From a virus: 25,620 bases of DNA. Within the stretch, counting starts at the first letter, position 1; every line of letters starts with the position of its first letter. Made by a program: the position numbers and the translations under genes. Under the pieces are notes generated by a model that was given only the letters and a program-made list of their open reading frames with translations, made no database searches and was not told the DNA's origin. The DNA lies in the IMG/VR virus record IMGVR_UViG_3300000116_000190, positions 1-25,620 of that record; one strand, written 5' to 3'. Shown piece by piece: positions 1-6,862 of this stretch.

Positions 1-24
1 CTTGTTATGCACTTACGATTATGA
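1..24 (+). CDS. Possible 3' end of an upstream gene (partial)
   Basis: Frame 1 is open from the window edge to a TGA at 22-24, and that TGA overlaps the ATG at 21-23 of the next gene in an ATGA arrangement. The same coupling is used elsewhere in this window (24872 and 25099), so this is plausibly the tail of an upstream gene. Only seven codons are visible and nothing can be said about function. The next gene's frame is also open to the edge, so the reading is tentative. Confidence 0.35.
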   Translation, partial: LVMHLRL

Positions 25-239
25 AACACGCAATTTACGAAAAACGATTCAACTACGAAATGGAATGCCGCCGATTCGACGCGCCGGAAGAAGACGTTGG
101 GAAATGGCTAGAGGATCAAGCGGTGGAAGTCGCGAACCGCAAGACACGAGGAGATTGGGTAGTATTCCGAACAAAACTAGAAAAGCAAGATGACGGCTTG
201 CATACCTACACGGTGTTGATGAAGCCTTTTATTGCATAA
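21..239 (+). CDS. Small hypothetical protein, 72 aa
   Basis: I do not recognise this family. The product is short, charged and soluble-looking, rich in Glu, Lys and Arg, with no membrane segment or cysteine pair. The ATG at 21 is chosen because it forms an ATGA overlap with the stop of a possible upstream gene. The frame stays open to the left edge, so a longer protein beginning outside the window cannot be excluded. No Shine-Dalgarno sequence precedes the ATG. It lies upstream of the replication genes, where T7-like phages carry small accessory genes. Confidence 0.55.
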   Translation: MKHAIYEKRFNYEMECRRFDAPEEDVGKWLEDQAVEVANRKTRGDWVVFRTKLEKQDDGLHTYTVLMKPFIA

Positions 240-301
240 CGATCAACGTGTGGCACCGCCCGGAAGCGGCCAGCCCGATACCCAGAAAGGAAACTAACCA
301 G

Positions 302-802
302 ATGCCAACCCCAAATCAAAGCCGCGTAGGCGGTTGCTCACCACGGCCTTGTTCTCCCCGTTTTGCGGTCTATCCGGGGGAGATCCGAAGCCAGCGAGAC
401 GGTGATGTCCATCACATCGGATTCGCTCGACTCTGCGAACTCTACAATGTTCCGCCTGCGCTGTGCGTGGATATGTCCCGGCCTGAAAATCGAGTGGGAC
501 GCGACCTATCGAAGCTCGTCGCGCTCCGTCCGTCATATCGCGGTAATTACACTCTGACGGCATCCGAACGCGGGGCTTGCCCGTGGGATACAGACGGAGA
601 TGGAGACTGCCACAAATGCTTCAACCGCCCCGGTGAGCGGCAAAAAGTCTTTGAAGAACCGCGAACAGTTAAATCCAAATTGGGTAGAACAACTAATGGG
701 ACTGCGAATCGGGTGGACCGACTCAGGCTCTTGGGTAATGGAGTAGTTCCAGCGACAGCAGCAAAAGCCTTTGTAACACTACTAAACCGAATCACTTTCT
801 AA
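302..802 (+). CDS. Protein with a DNA C5-methyltransferase-like C-terminus, possibly frameshifted, 166 aa
   Basis: The open frame also allows a GTG start at 248, but the ATG at 302 is preferred because it is preceded by a purine-rich AAGGAAA. The last 30 residues contain NRVDRLRLLGNGVVPATAA, which matches the conserved motif X region at the C-terminus of phage cytosine-C5 DNA methyltransferases. The catalytic Pro-Cys motif, the SAM-binding motif I and the ENV motif are absent. The middle holds CPWDTDGDGDCHKC, a Cys- and Asp-rich stretch that could bind metal. The first half is GC-richer than neighbouring genes. A second methyltransferase signature overlaps in another frame at 594-746, so this may be a relic or a fusion rather than a working enzyme. 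It ends 5 bases before the polymerase gene. Confidence 0.5.
   Translation: MPTPNQSRVGGCSPRPCSPRFAVYPGEIRSQRDGDVHHIGFARLCELYNVPPALCVDMSRPENRVGRDLSKLVALRPSYRGNYTLTASERGACPWDTDGDGDCHKCFNRPGERQKVFEEPRTVKSKLGRTTNGTANRVDRLRLLGNGVVPATAAKAFVTLLNRITF
594..802 (+). pseudogene. Decayed C-terminus of a C5 DNA methyltransferase, split over two frames
   Basis: In the frame whose codons start at multiples of three, the bases near 657-722 encode NREQLNPNWVEQLMGLRIGW followed by TDSG. This LNPxWVExLMGxPxGWT block is typical of the C-terminal third of phage C5 methyltransferases. That frame stops at 744. The next conserved block, RLRLLGNGVVPATA, lies in the neighbouring frame at 719-760. In intact enzymes both blocks are in one frame in this order and separated by a spacer. 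Here they overlap at the sequence GGGTGGACCGAC (711-722). This suggests a deletion joining two similar short sequences, or a frameshift. The upstream catalytic motifs are not visible. Confidence 0.55.
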
Positions 803-807
803 TAAAC

Positions 808-2652
808 ATGAAAACTAAAATACTATTCTTCGACATTGAAACCAATGCCATTGACCATTGGCCAACCCTCGGTGGATTAACAGACCTCCACTGCATCAGT
901 GTGTTCAACGCTGAGACCAACTCAATGCGCTCCTTCAACTCACAGAAGGGGGATCTTCAAGAGGGCGTGGATTATCTTAACTCAGCCCACAACATCTGTG
1001 GTCACAACAGCATTAACTTTGATGCTCCGGCCCTCCGCAAGCTGGGCTACGAGATAACGGCCAAGGTGGTGGACACCAAGGTCATGTCTGCTGTCATCTC
1101 TACTGACCTTTATGAAAAGGATGTTAAGACGATGGGAGAGGAGTTCCCAAAGAACCTTAGAGGTCGCCACAGTCTGAAGGCATGGGGTCTTCGTTTAGGT
1201 AACAAGAAGTCAGACCACGGTGAGTCCGAGGATTGGACACAATGGAGTCAAGAGATGGAGGACTACTGCGAGCAAGACGTTCGTGTGACAGCATCACTCT
1301 TCAAACACTTCATGGATCAGAAGCCCTCGTCCGAGATGTTACACCTGGAGCATGACTTCGCGGAGTTGATGACCGTGCAAGAAATGAACGGTTGGCCCTT
1401 TGATGTGGATGCAGCCAATGCTCTCACTGAGACGCTCATGGCTCGCCGTGCAGAGATGCGCGATGAACTCCAAGATATGTTCCCAGCTACCACCGAGGAG
1501 ATGAAGACACCGAAGGGATGGAGTGTTGATGTTGATGGGAAAACCTATCACGCTGCCACCAAGGGAGGCTTGAAACTTCTCCTAAAGGAAGCAGGGTTGA
1601 AACAGGTGTTAGCCAACGATGCGGTCAAGACTGGCAACAAAACCAAGACCGTTCCATTCAACCCTAACAGTCGTGACCAGATAGCTGAACGCTTGATGAA
1701 CATGGGGTGGAAGCCCAAAGCCTACGAAGGGAAGCGACCGAAGATTGACGAAGCAGTTCTGCGTGGCGTTGAGACCCCTGAAGCAGATATGTTATTGGAG
1801 TATTTGTTAATCACCAAACGATTGGGACAGGTAGCCGAGGGTCGTAATGCTTGGTTAAAGATGGTGAAGGATGGACGCATACACGGTGAGGTTAACACCA
1901 ACGGTGCGGTCAGTGGAAGATGCACTCACACCCGCCCTAATGTTGCCCAAGTGCCAGCAGTTCGTGCGACCTACGGAAAGGAATGTCGATCGTGCTTCAC
2001 GGTTCCCGAAGGCAAGGTGTTGGTTGGTGCTGATGCTAGTGGCTTGGAGCTACGATGTCTTGCCCACTATCTTCACCCTTACGACAACGGATCATACGGA
2101 AGGACAATCCTGGAAGGTGACATCCACACCGCTAACCAACAAGCTGCTGGTTTACCTACAAGGGACGAGGCTAAGAGATTCATCTATGCGTTCCTTTACG
2201 GGGGAGGCGATGAGTTGGTTGGTAATATTGTTGGTGGAGGAAGGCGCGAAGGAAAACGAATCAAGGAAGCCTTCAAGCGTAAGACCCCAGCCGTAGCTCG
2301 CCTGTTGAAAAGCATCGAGCAAGCCCTTAAGGGGAAGACATGGTTGGGTGGTTTGGACGGTCGCAAGCTGCACTGTCGCTCTGCACACTCCGCATTGAAT
2401 CTTTTGTTACAGTCGAGTGGAGCAGTTGTTATGAAGAAGGCTTTGGTTGTTTTTGCGCGTGACGCAAAGCTACCTTACGAACTCCACGGTAACATCCACG
2501 ACGAGGTTCAGTTCTCCTGTCTCCCGGAACACGCTGATGAACTCGGTAAGTTGTTCTGTGATTCACTCACCAAGGCTGGCGAGGAGTTGAAATTCAAATG
2601 CCGTCTTGACGGTGAATACAAAGTAGGATCTAATTGGGCTGAAACACACTAA
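808..2652 (+). CDS. DNA polymerase I, T7 gp5-like (family A), 614 aa
   Basis: This is the replicative phage DNA polymerase with 3'-5' proofreading. The N-terminal exonuclease shows Exo I FFDIETN (Asp9, Glu11), Exo II around Asp72 and Exo III YCEQD (Asp157). The polymerase part shows motif A DASGLELR (409-416), motif B KRFIYAFLYG (456-465) and motif C HDEVQ (564-568). The position equivalent to E. coli Phe762 is Tyr460, as in T7. At 614 residues it is about 90 shorter than T7 gp5 (704). Part of that difference could be loss of the thioredoxin-binding loop in the thumb, but that is inference and needs alignment. It starts at ATG 808 after AATAAAC with no Shine-Dalgarno sequence, and is followed 5 bases later by the exonuclease gene, as in T7. 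Confidence 0.97.
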   Translation: MKTKILFFDIETNAIDHWPTLGGLTDLHCISVFNAETNSMRSFNSQKGDLQEGVDYLNSAHNICGHNSINFDAPALRKLGYEITAKVVDTKVMSAVISTDLYEKDVKTMGEEFPKNLRGRHSLKAWGLRLGNKKSDHGESEDWTQWSQEMEDYCEQDVRVTASLFKHFMDQKPSSEMLHLEHDFAELMTVQEMNGWPFDVDAANALTETLMARRAEMRDELQDMFPATTEEMKTPKGWSVDVDGKTYHAATKGGLKLLLKEAGLKQVLANDAVKTGNKTKTVPFNPNSRDQIAERLMNMGWKPKAYEGKRPKIDEAVLRGVETPEADMLLEYLLITKRLGQVAEGRNAWLKMVKDGRIHGEVNTNGAVSGRCTHTRPNVAQVPAVRATYGKECRSCFTVPEGKVLVGADASGLELRCLAHYLHPYDNGSYGRTILEGDIHTANQQAAGLPTRDEAKRFIYAFLYGGGDELVGNIVGGGRREGKRIKEAFKRKTPAVARLLKSIEQALKGKTWLGGLDGRKLHCRSAHSALNLLLQSSGAVVMKKALVVFARDAKLPYELHGNIHDEVQFSCLPEHADELGKLFCDSLTKAGEELKFKCRLDGEYKVGSNWAETH

Positions 2653-2657
2653 CAATT

Positions 2658-3398
2658 ATGAGTAAAAAAATATACATCGACGGCGACATGCTTCTCTATC
2701 GGGCAGCGTTCTCAGCCGAAAAAGAAATCAAGTGGGATGACGATATCTTCACTGTTCACTCCGACTTCTCGGATCTCAAGGACTGTTTCATCATGGTCGT
2801 TGACTGCATAAACGAGATCCTTATGGTGGACGAGGAGGAAGGCGACAAGGTAACAATGGTCTTCTCAGATCGCTACACCTTTCGTCACGAGATCAACCCT
2901 CTTTACAAATCCCACAGGCGCGAGAAGAGAACCCCACTGGGCCTCGGTGCTTTGAGGGACTGGGCATGTGACACATGGGACACCCAACACGAGCAACGCT
3001 TGGAGGCCGATGATGTCCTTGGGATTATTGGAAGCGGTGAACCAGGTTCGATTATTGTTAGTGGAGACAAAGACTTCGCGACCGTGCCGTGCATCTGGTA
3101 TAACTTCCTTAAGGATGAACTCCGCACCATCACCTTGGAGGAAGCCGACAGACAGCACCTAGTCCAGACGCTTGCCGGCGATGCCACCGATGGATACTTT
3201 GGTGTTCCTCGGATCGGCTTGAAGACTGCTGAAAAGCTCCTTGATAAAGAGGGTGCGGAATGGCAGACTGTTGTTAATGCTTATGAGAAAGCCGGAATGG
3301 GGGAGGACGAAGCGTTGCTCAATGCACGCATGGCCTTTATACTTCGGGACGGTTACTACGATAAAGACACCAAGGAGATAACACTATGGACACCGTAA
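2658..3398 (+). CDS. 5'-3' exonuclease / flap endonuclease, T7 gp6-like, 246 aa
   Basis: This enzyme removes RNA primers during replication and, in T7, helps degrade host DNA. Metal-binding acidic motifs of the family are visible in order: IDGD (Asp8, Asp10), EADD (116-119), SGDKDF (135-140) and GDATDG (174-179). The last is followed by a helix-hairpin-helix-like GVPRIGLKTAEKLL. The arch-region basic motif YKSHRREKR lies at 83-91. It is shorter than T7 gp6 (300 aa) but complete across the motifs. Its end overlaps the next small gene by 13 bases. The position directly after polymerase matches the T7 order. Confidence 0.94.
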   Translation: MSKKIYIDGDMLLYRAAFSAEKEIKWDDDIFTVHSDFSDLKDCFIMVVDCINEILMVDEEEGDKVTMVFSDRYTFRHEINPLYKSHRREKRTPLGLGALRDWACDTWDTQHEQRLEADDVLGIIGSGEPGSIIVSGDKDFATVPCIWYNFLKDELRTITLEEADRQHLVQTLAGDATDGYFGVPRIGLKTAEKLLDKEGAEWQTVVNAYEKAGMGEDEALLNARMAFILRDGYYDKDTKEITLWTP

Positions 3399-3511
3399 AA
3401 GAAACCCGCCAACAGATACTTAAAGAGGATATAGCCGTTCTTGATCAAGCCATTCTAAGGCTCAAAGCGAAACGCGCAAAACTCCGAAAGCTACTCAAGG
3501 ATGAAGAATAA
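3386..3511 (+). CDS. Small coiled-coil peptide, 41 aa
   Basis: A 41-residue highly charged peptide with regularly spaced Ile/Leu, for example AILRLKAKRAKLRKLL, predicts one long amphipathic helix or coiled coil. The start is well supported: AAGGAG lies nine bases upstream of the ATG, inside the end of the exonuclease gene, and is one of few good Shine-Dalgarno sequences in the window. It overlaps its upstream neighbour by 13 bases and the following gene by 11. No function is recognised. A role as a small binding or regulatory peptide would be guesswork. Confidence 0.65.
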   Translation: MDTVKETRQQILKEDIAVLDQAILRLKAKRAKLRKLLKDEE

Positions 3512-3812
3512 CACCATCAACATTGAAGGAACCGCCGAGGAGCGCAAGATGATCCCCCTATACAGGGGGCTTCTTTGTTACTTCCCGGACGCGCTCGTTG
3601 AAGTCGCCAAGCAATCCGTTAAGGGTAACATCCAGCATCACCCAGATTCCTTGGATATATGGTGGGATAAAAGCAAATCCAAGGATGAGCTTGATGCCCT
3701 CCTGCGTCACATGCTTGAGGGGGACTGGGCGGCAATGGCATGGCGAGCTTTGGCTCATCTTCAAAGGCAACTCGATGAACAGACCCATAATAGGACTGTT
3801 AACAATGAGTGA
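3501..3812 (+). CDS. Putative dATP/dGTP diphosphohydrolase (DUF5664-like), 103 aa
   Basis: The sequence has the layout I associate with the phage DUF5664 / dATP-dGTP diphosphohydrolase N-terminal family. This includes PLYRGLLCYFPDALVEVAK near the start, then GNIQHHPDS, a spaced WWDKSKSKDE, RHMLEG, and the closing AWRALAHLQRQLDE. The conserved His, Asp and Glu residues would fit a metal-dependent all-alpha NTP pyrophosphatase. Family knowledge suggests it hydrolyses purine deoxynucleotides to monophosphates and so shapes the nucleotide pool. Specific activity here is inference from recalled motifs. It overlaps the genes on both sides, and a strong hairpin (3554-3569) lies inside it. Confidence 0.72.
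   Translation: MKNNTINIEGTAEERKMIPLYRGLLCYFPDALVEVAKQSVKGNIQHHPDSLDIWWDKSKSKDELDALLRHMLEGDWAAMAWRALAHLQRQLDEQTHNRTVNNE
3554..3569 (+). other. Strong hairpin inside the DUF5664-like gene
   Basis: CCCCCT and AGGGGG form a perfect six-base-pair stem with an ATAC loop, followed by CTTCTTTGTT. It lies near the 5' end of the coding region and near the boundary between replication and structural genes. It could act as a weak terminator, an RNA-processing site or a translation control element, or be chance. The following T-tract is interrupted, so I do not call it a terminator. Confidence 0.4.
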
Positions 3813-4005
3813 CTATATACCACCTATCTCTACAGACTTGATTAAGTTCTTGGACGAACGTGTTCCAAGTAAGGATTTCTCCCCTAGCGATTCGCTTCGG
3901 GAGATTGACTTTTATGGGGGTAAGCGTGATCTCGTTAACTTTCTAAAACGTCTTCATGACGACCAGCTAGCTAACCATCTAAAACCATTCCACCCAGAAG
4001 ACTAA
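3805..4005 (+). CDS. Small hypothetical protein, 66 aa
   Basis: The ATG at 3805 overlaps the stop of the preceding gene (ATGAGTGA), which supports this start over longer in-frame alternatives that would run through the upstream gene. The product begins MSDYIPPISTDLIKFLDERV, is acidic in its first part, and ends in a His/Lys-rich segment. There is no membrane segment. Its beginning resembles short unknown proteins found near the structural genes of other podophages, but I cannot name a family. Confidence 0.6.
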   Translation: MSDYIPPISTDLIKFLDERVPSKDFSPSDSLREIDFYGGKRDLVNFLKRLHDDQLANHLKPFHPED

Positions 4006-4009
4006 AACC

Positions 4010-4207
4010 ATGTGCATGTCTGTTAAAACGCCAAAACCACCGGAGCCTCCTGCGAGTCCTCCACCGCCTACTGCTATAGCCGAGACGGTTAAACCAAAAG
4101 ATAAACCCGCCAAAGCCCAGGGGAAACCCAAGGGTGTGGCTAGTCTTGTTAAACGCCGGCCTGTCGTTGGTGGGTTAGGAATCTCAAAACAAACCTCTAA
4201 CTACTAA
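4010..4207 (+). CDS. Proline-rich small protein, possibly T7 gp7.3-like, 65 aa
   Basis: The N-terminal half is a proline run (PKPPEPPASPPPPTA), followed by a Lys/Pro-rich stretch and a tail containing SLVKRRPVVGGLGI. T7 gp7.3, a small virion protein needed for tail assembly and adsorption, is also basic, low-complexity and ends in a Ser/Gly/Ile-rich tail, and it lies just before the portal region. The call rests on position, composition and this weak C-terminal resemblance. The start could be ATG 4010 or ATG 4016. Neither has a Shine-Dalgarno sequence. The gene starts 4 bases after the previous stop. Confidence 0.5.
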   Translation: MCMSVKTPKPPEPPASPPPPTAIAETVKPKDKPAKAQGKPKGVASLVKRRPVVGGLGISKQTSNY

Positions 4208-4215
4208 ATTTTATT

Positions 4216-4548
4216 ATGGCACTCGTATCAACAGACATCAATATCACCGCCTCGGATTTAGGATCGGGTGGGGACGGAGGTTTCACCGCATCCACAACAC
4301 CAGCTATCACTCCGCACAACGGGAAAACTAACGCATTCCTTGTATCGGGTGAGTTTGCAGGGGGAACCGTAAAACTTCAACACAAGATCGGAGATAATTA
4401 TGTGGACATCGGACCAGACACAACATTAACTGCTAATGGTGGTGGATTGTTTACCACTCCTGTTTCTGCTCTCCAGGTAGCCGTGACAGGTGCTGATGGT
4501 AGTCCATCTTTCGATGTCCAAGTGATCATCAAACCAATCATCCTTTAA
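4216..4548 (+). CDS. Small beta-rich protein, probably virion-associated, 110 aa
   Basis: The product is rich in Gly, Thr, Ser and Val with alternating hydrophobic residues (GTVKLQHKIGDNYVDIG, then SALQVAVTG), suggesting a small all-beta sandwich. There is no signal peptide and no cysteine. It sits between the gp7.3-like gene and the large repeat adhesin, so a decoration, fibre-joining or baseplate-like role is plausible but unproven. The ATG follows an A/T-rich leader (AAATTTTATT) with no Shine-Dalgarno sequence. Confidence 0.6.
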   Translation: MALVSTDINITASDLGSGGDGGFTASTTPAITPHNGKTNAFLVSGEFAGGTVKLQHKIGDNYVDIGPDTTLTANGGGLFTTPVSALQVAVTGADGSPSFDVQVIIKPIIL

Positions 4549-4560
4549 GAGTAGACCGGC

Positions 4561-6861
4561 ATGCGGAAGAATAGACGAACTGACGAAAAGCTCTCCCTTC
4601 GCTTAGGGACGCTCGTCCCAACACAAGGGTTTACCCAATCTTTGACGAGATCGTTGACTTCCGGGGTCACTAGCACATCAGGCTTCGCCCCGCTTTCCCT
4701 CAACCCAGTCTTCTGGTTTGACATGGATAGCTCTATGCTTGCGGCGGGTGATGTGGCAGCGGAAGAAGCTGATCTAGTCGCAACATTGGAAAACAAAGTC
4801 AGCGGAGGCCCGAACGCGACCCAGACCACAGCAAGCGAGCAAGCCCGCGCCCACGTTCCGCTTGGTGACGGTCATCTGTATCTGTCGGGAGTCAGTGGGA
4901 ACTATGCGAGTGTGCCAGATGCGGATAACCTCGACGGCTTTGATGACTTCGCTATGGAGTTTGTGGGAGCCTCGGAAGACTGGCACGATGGGCTGGCTCT
5001 TACCTTAATTGGTAAATGGAGATCGGGCCATTCCAGTTACATCGTTAGGCTCCAAGCAAACGGGACAATTTTTATACTCTATTCCTCATCCACTACCGAT
5101 TACACTGCTTATTCGAACGCAAGCCACAACCTTGTCGATGGGTCCAAAGGTGGTATTAGAGTAGTGAGGAGTGGTTCCTCTTTGTTGTTTTACGAGAACC
5201 TGTATCAAGGCAGCGGCTGGCAGCAGATAGGCACGACGGTAAGCGGGAACGCAGCGACGTTGGCTAATAGAGGACACCAAGTTGAAATTGGCTCTTACAA
5301 TTACGGAATCTCTTACCCATTCAACGGGCCAGTCTTCTCGACTAAAATATGGAACTCTTCCTCACCAGACACCGCGTCACCGGTATTGGATATTGACTTT
5401 AGCACCGCCGCACACAAAGCGTCTTCCTTCACCTGCGCGTCAGGCCAGACCGTCACGATTAACACATCCGGCAACGACCCCGCCACCATCGTTCGCAAAT
5501 CATTCATGCGGATGGACCTTGTCGATGACGAGTATGAGTTTACTACTGATGCAGCAGTCAACGGAACCATCGTCGTGGCGACACTTGAGGGAACCTATAG
5601 CGCAAATATCTCACTTAGCGCATCCACGCAATACGACCTGCAAGCTCGGGGTGTGGCAGCATCGGCTAACTATGGCTTCTTGAAAAACGTCATTGGATAC
5701 CTCATCACGCCCACGCAGTTGAGTGACGCTGAGATAACAAACATTGAAGCGTATTTTGTTGATAAAGGGGCGGCGGCAAGGAGTGCATTTGGGAGTGTTA
5801 CGAACTTCAACGCTACATGGAATGGTTGCCCCTCCCTCACATCTTTCCCAGAGATCAACACTTCATCGGGAACGAACTTCACCAACGCATGGCGTAGCTG
5901 CTCCTCCCTCACATCCTTTCCATTGATCGATACGTCATCTGGGACGGAATTCGCCGCTACATGGAATAGTTGCACCTCTCTCACATCCTTTCCAGAGATC
6001 AACACTTCATCAGGAACGAACTTCAGCGAGGCATGGCGTAACTGCTCTTCCCTCACATCCTTTCCTGCGATTAACACTTCCTCGGGGACGAACTTCTTCT
6101 ACGCATGGTTCAACTGCAACTCCCTCACATCCTTTCCGTTAATTAATACATCATCAGGGACGAACTTCGCCTCTGCATGGCGTTCCTGCTCCTCTCTCAC
6201 ATCGTTCCCGTTGATCAACACCTCCTCGGGAACAAGCTTCGACCGCACATGGCGTGACTGCTCCTCCCTCACGTCCTTCCCTCTGATCGACACTTCATCG
6301 GGGACGAACTTCGGATACGCATGGCGTAACTGCTCCAGCCTCACATCCTTCCCTGCGATTAACACTTCATCAGCGACGAACTTCGGCGAGGCATGGTATA
6401 ACTGCTCCTCCCTCACATCCTTTCCTGCGATCAACACTTCATCGGGGACGAACTTCTTTCGAACATGGCAACATTGCACCTCTCTCACATCCTTCCCCGC
6501 TATTGACACTTCATCAGCAGAGGACTTGAGACAAGCATGGTATGGTTGCAACTCCCTCACATCCTTTCCCGCCAACTTCTTTGATAGCTGGTCACCTGCA
6601 GCCCTCACCAATGGAGCACTCAACTTCACATGGAGCGGCTGCACATCCCTCACTGCTCAGTCGGTTGAAAACATCCTCACCTCCATCGACACCAGTGGCA
6701 TCTACGGAACTACCACGGGACTTAGTGGCGGCACGCAGCTTGCAGACAACACCATCGATATTGACTACGATGGAACCACGCTTTCATCCGCAACCACAAC
6801 AGCCATCGCCAACCTCAAGACCAAGGATTGGGCCATCTCAATCAACTCAGTAATCCAGTAA
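4561..6861 (+). CDS. LamG-like and BspA-type leucine-rich-repeat surface protein, 766 aa
   Basis: This is a probable receptor-binding or virion-surface adhesin. Residues about 45-290 resemble a concanavalin/LamG-like jelly roll (NPVFWFDMDSS, NYASVPDADNLDGFDDF, later QVEIGSYN). A second beta region follows to about residue 415. Residues 429-668 are ten tandem 24-residue repeats of the BspA/DUF285 type, pattern FPxINTSSGTNFxxAWxxCSSLTS, with no length variation. The C-terminal segment (SLTAQSVENILTSIDTSG, then LSGGTQLADN) matches the usual cap of such phage proteins. Two residue pairs in each repeat vary strongly while the rest is nearly invariant. It lies before the portal gene, where T7 has no counterpart, and so is an accessory insertion relative to T7. 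Attachment to the virion is inferred. Confidence 0.82.
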   Translation: MRKNRRTDEKLSLRLGTLVPTQGFTQSLTRSLTSGVTSTSGFAPLSLNPVFWFDMDSSMLAAGDVAAEEADLVATLENKVSGGPNATQTTASEQARAHVPLGDGHLYLSGVSGNYASVPDADNLDGFDDFAMEFVGASEDWHDGLALTLIGKWRSGHSSYIVRLQANGTIFILYSSSTTDYTAYSNASHNLVDGSKGGIRVVRSGSSLLFYENLYQGSGWQQIGTTVSGNAATLANRGHQVEIGSYNYGISYPFNGPVFSTKIWNSSSPDTASPVLDIDFSTAAHKASSFTCASGQTVTINTSGNDPATIVRKSFMRMDLVDDEYEFTTDAAVNGTIVVATLEGTYSANISLSASTQYDLQARGVAASANYGFLKNVIGYLITPTQLSDAEITNIEAYFVDKGAAARSAFGSVTNFNATWNGCPSLTSFPEINTSSGTNFTNAWRSCSSLTSFPLIDTSSGTEFAATWNSCTSLTSFPEINTSSGTNFSEAWRNCSSLTSFPAINTSSGTNFFYAWFNCNSLTSFPLINTSSGTNFASAWRSCSSLTSFPLINTSSGTSFDRTWRDCSSLTSFPLIDTSSGTNFGYAWRNCSSLTSFPAINTSSATNFGEAWYNCSSLTSFPAINTSSGTNFFRTWQHCTSLTSFPAIDTSSAEDLRQAWYGCNSLTSFPANFFDSWSPAALTNGALNFTWSGCTSLTAQSVENILTSIDTSGIYGTTTGLSGGTQLADNTIDIDYDGTTLSSATTTAIANLKTKDWAISINSVIQ
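5800..6564 (+). repeat. Tandem 72-bp coding repeats, ten full units plus a partial first unit
   Basis: Ten consecutive 72-bp units run from 5845 to 6564 with identical length, preceded by a partial unit at about 5800-5844 and followed by a degenerate unit. Each encodes 24 residues. The DNA of the framework is nearly the same in every unit (for example AACACTTCATC, CTCACATCCTTTCC). The codons at unit positions 13-14 and 17-18 differ from unit to unit. Constant length in every unit is consistent with recombination between units or strong structural constraint. Confidence 0.95.
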
Positions 6862-6862
6862 C

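Noticed and set aside
363-557. 64-codon + strand frame inside the 302-802 gene
   Set aside because: Composition and lack of family features suggest a shadow; only the later part of this frame, after the stop at 557, shows methyltransferase similarity.
5845-6564. Diversity-generating retroelement target
   Set aside because: No reverse transcriptase gene or template repeat was seen in the window, and variable codons are not limited to adenine changes. It remains possible only if the cassette lies outside.
5800-6564. CRISPR array
   Set aside because: The period is 72 bp with no separate spacers, units are translated in frame, and no cas genes are present.
5670-6653. Two long open frames on the minus strand across the repeat array (135 and 184 codons) with their own repeat pattern
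   Set aside because: They exist only because the repeated + strand codons lack stops in antisense; both end within the repeats, have no leader, and oppose the direction of every other gene.
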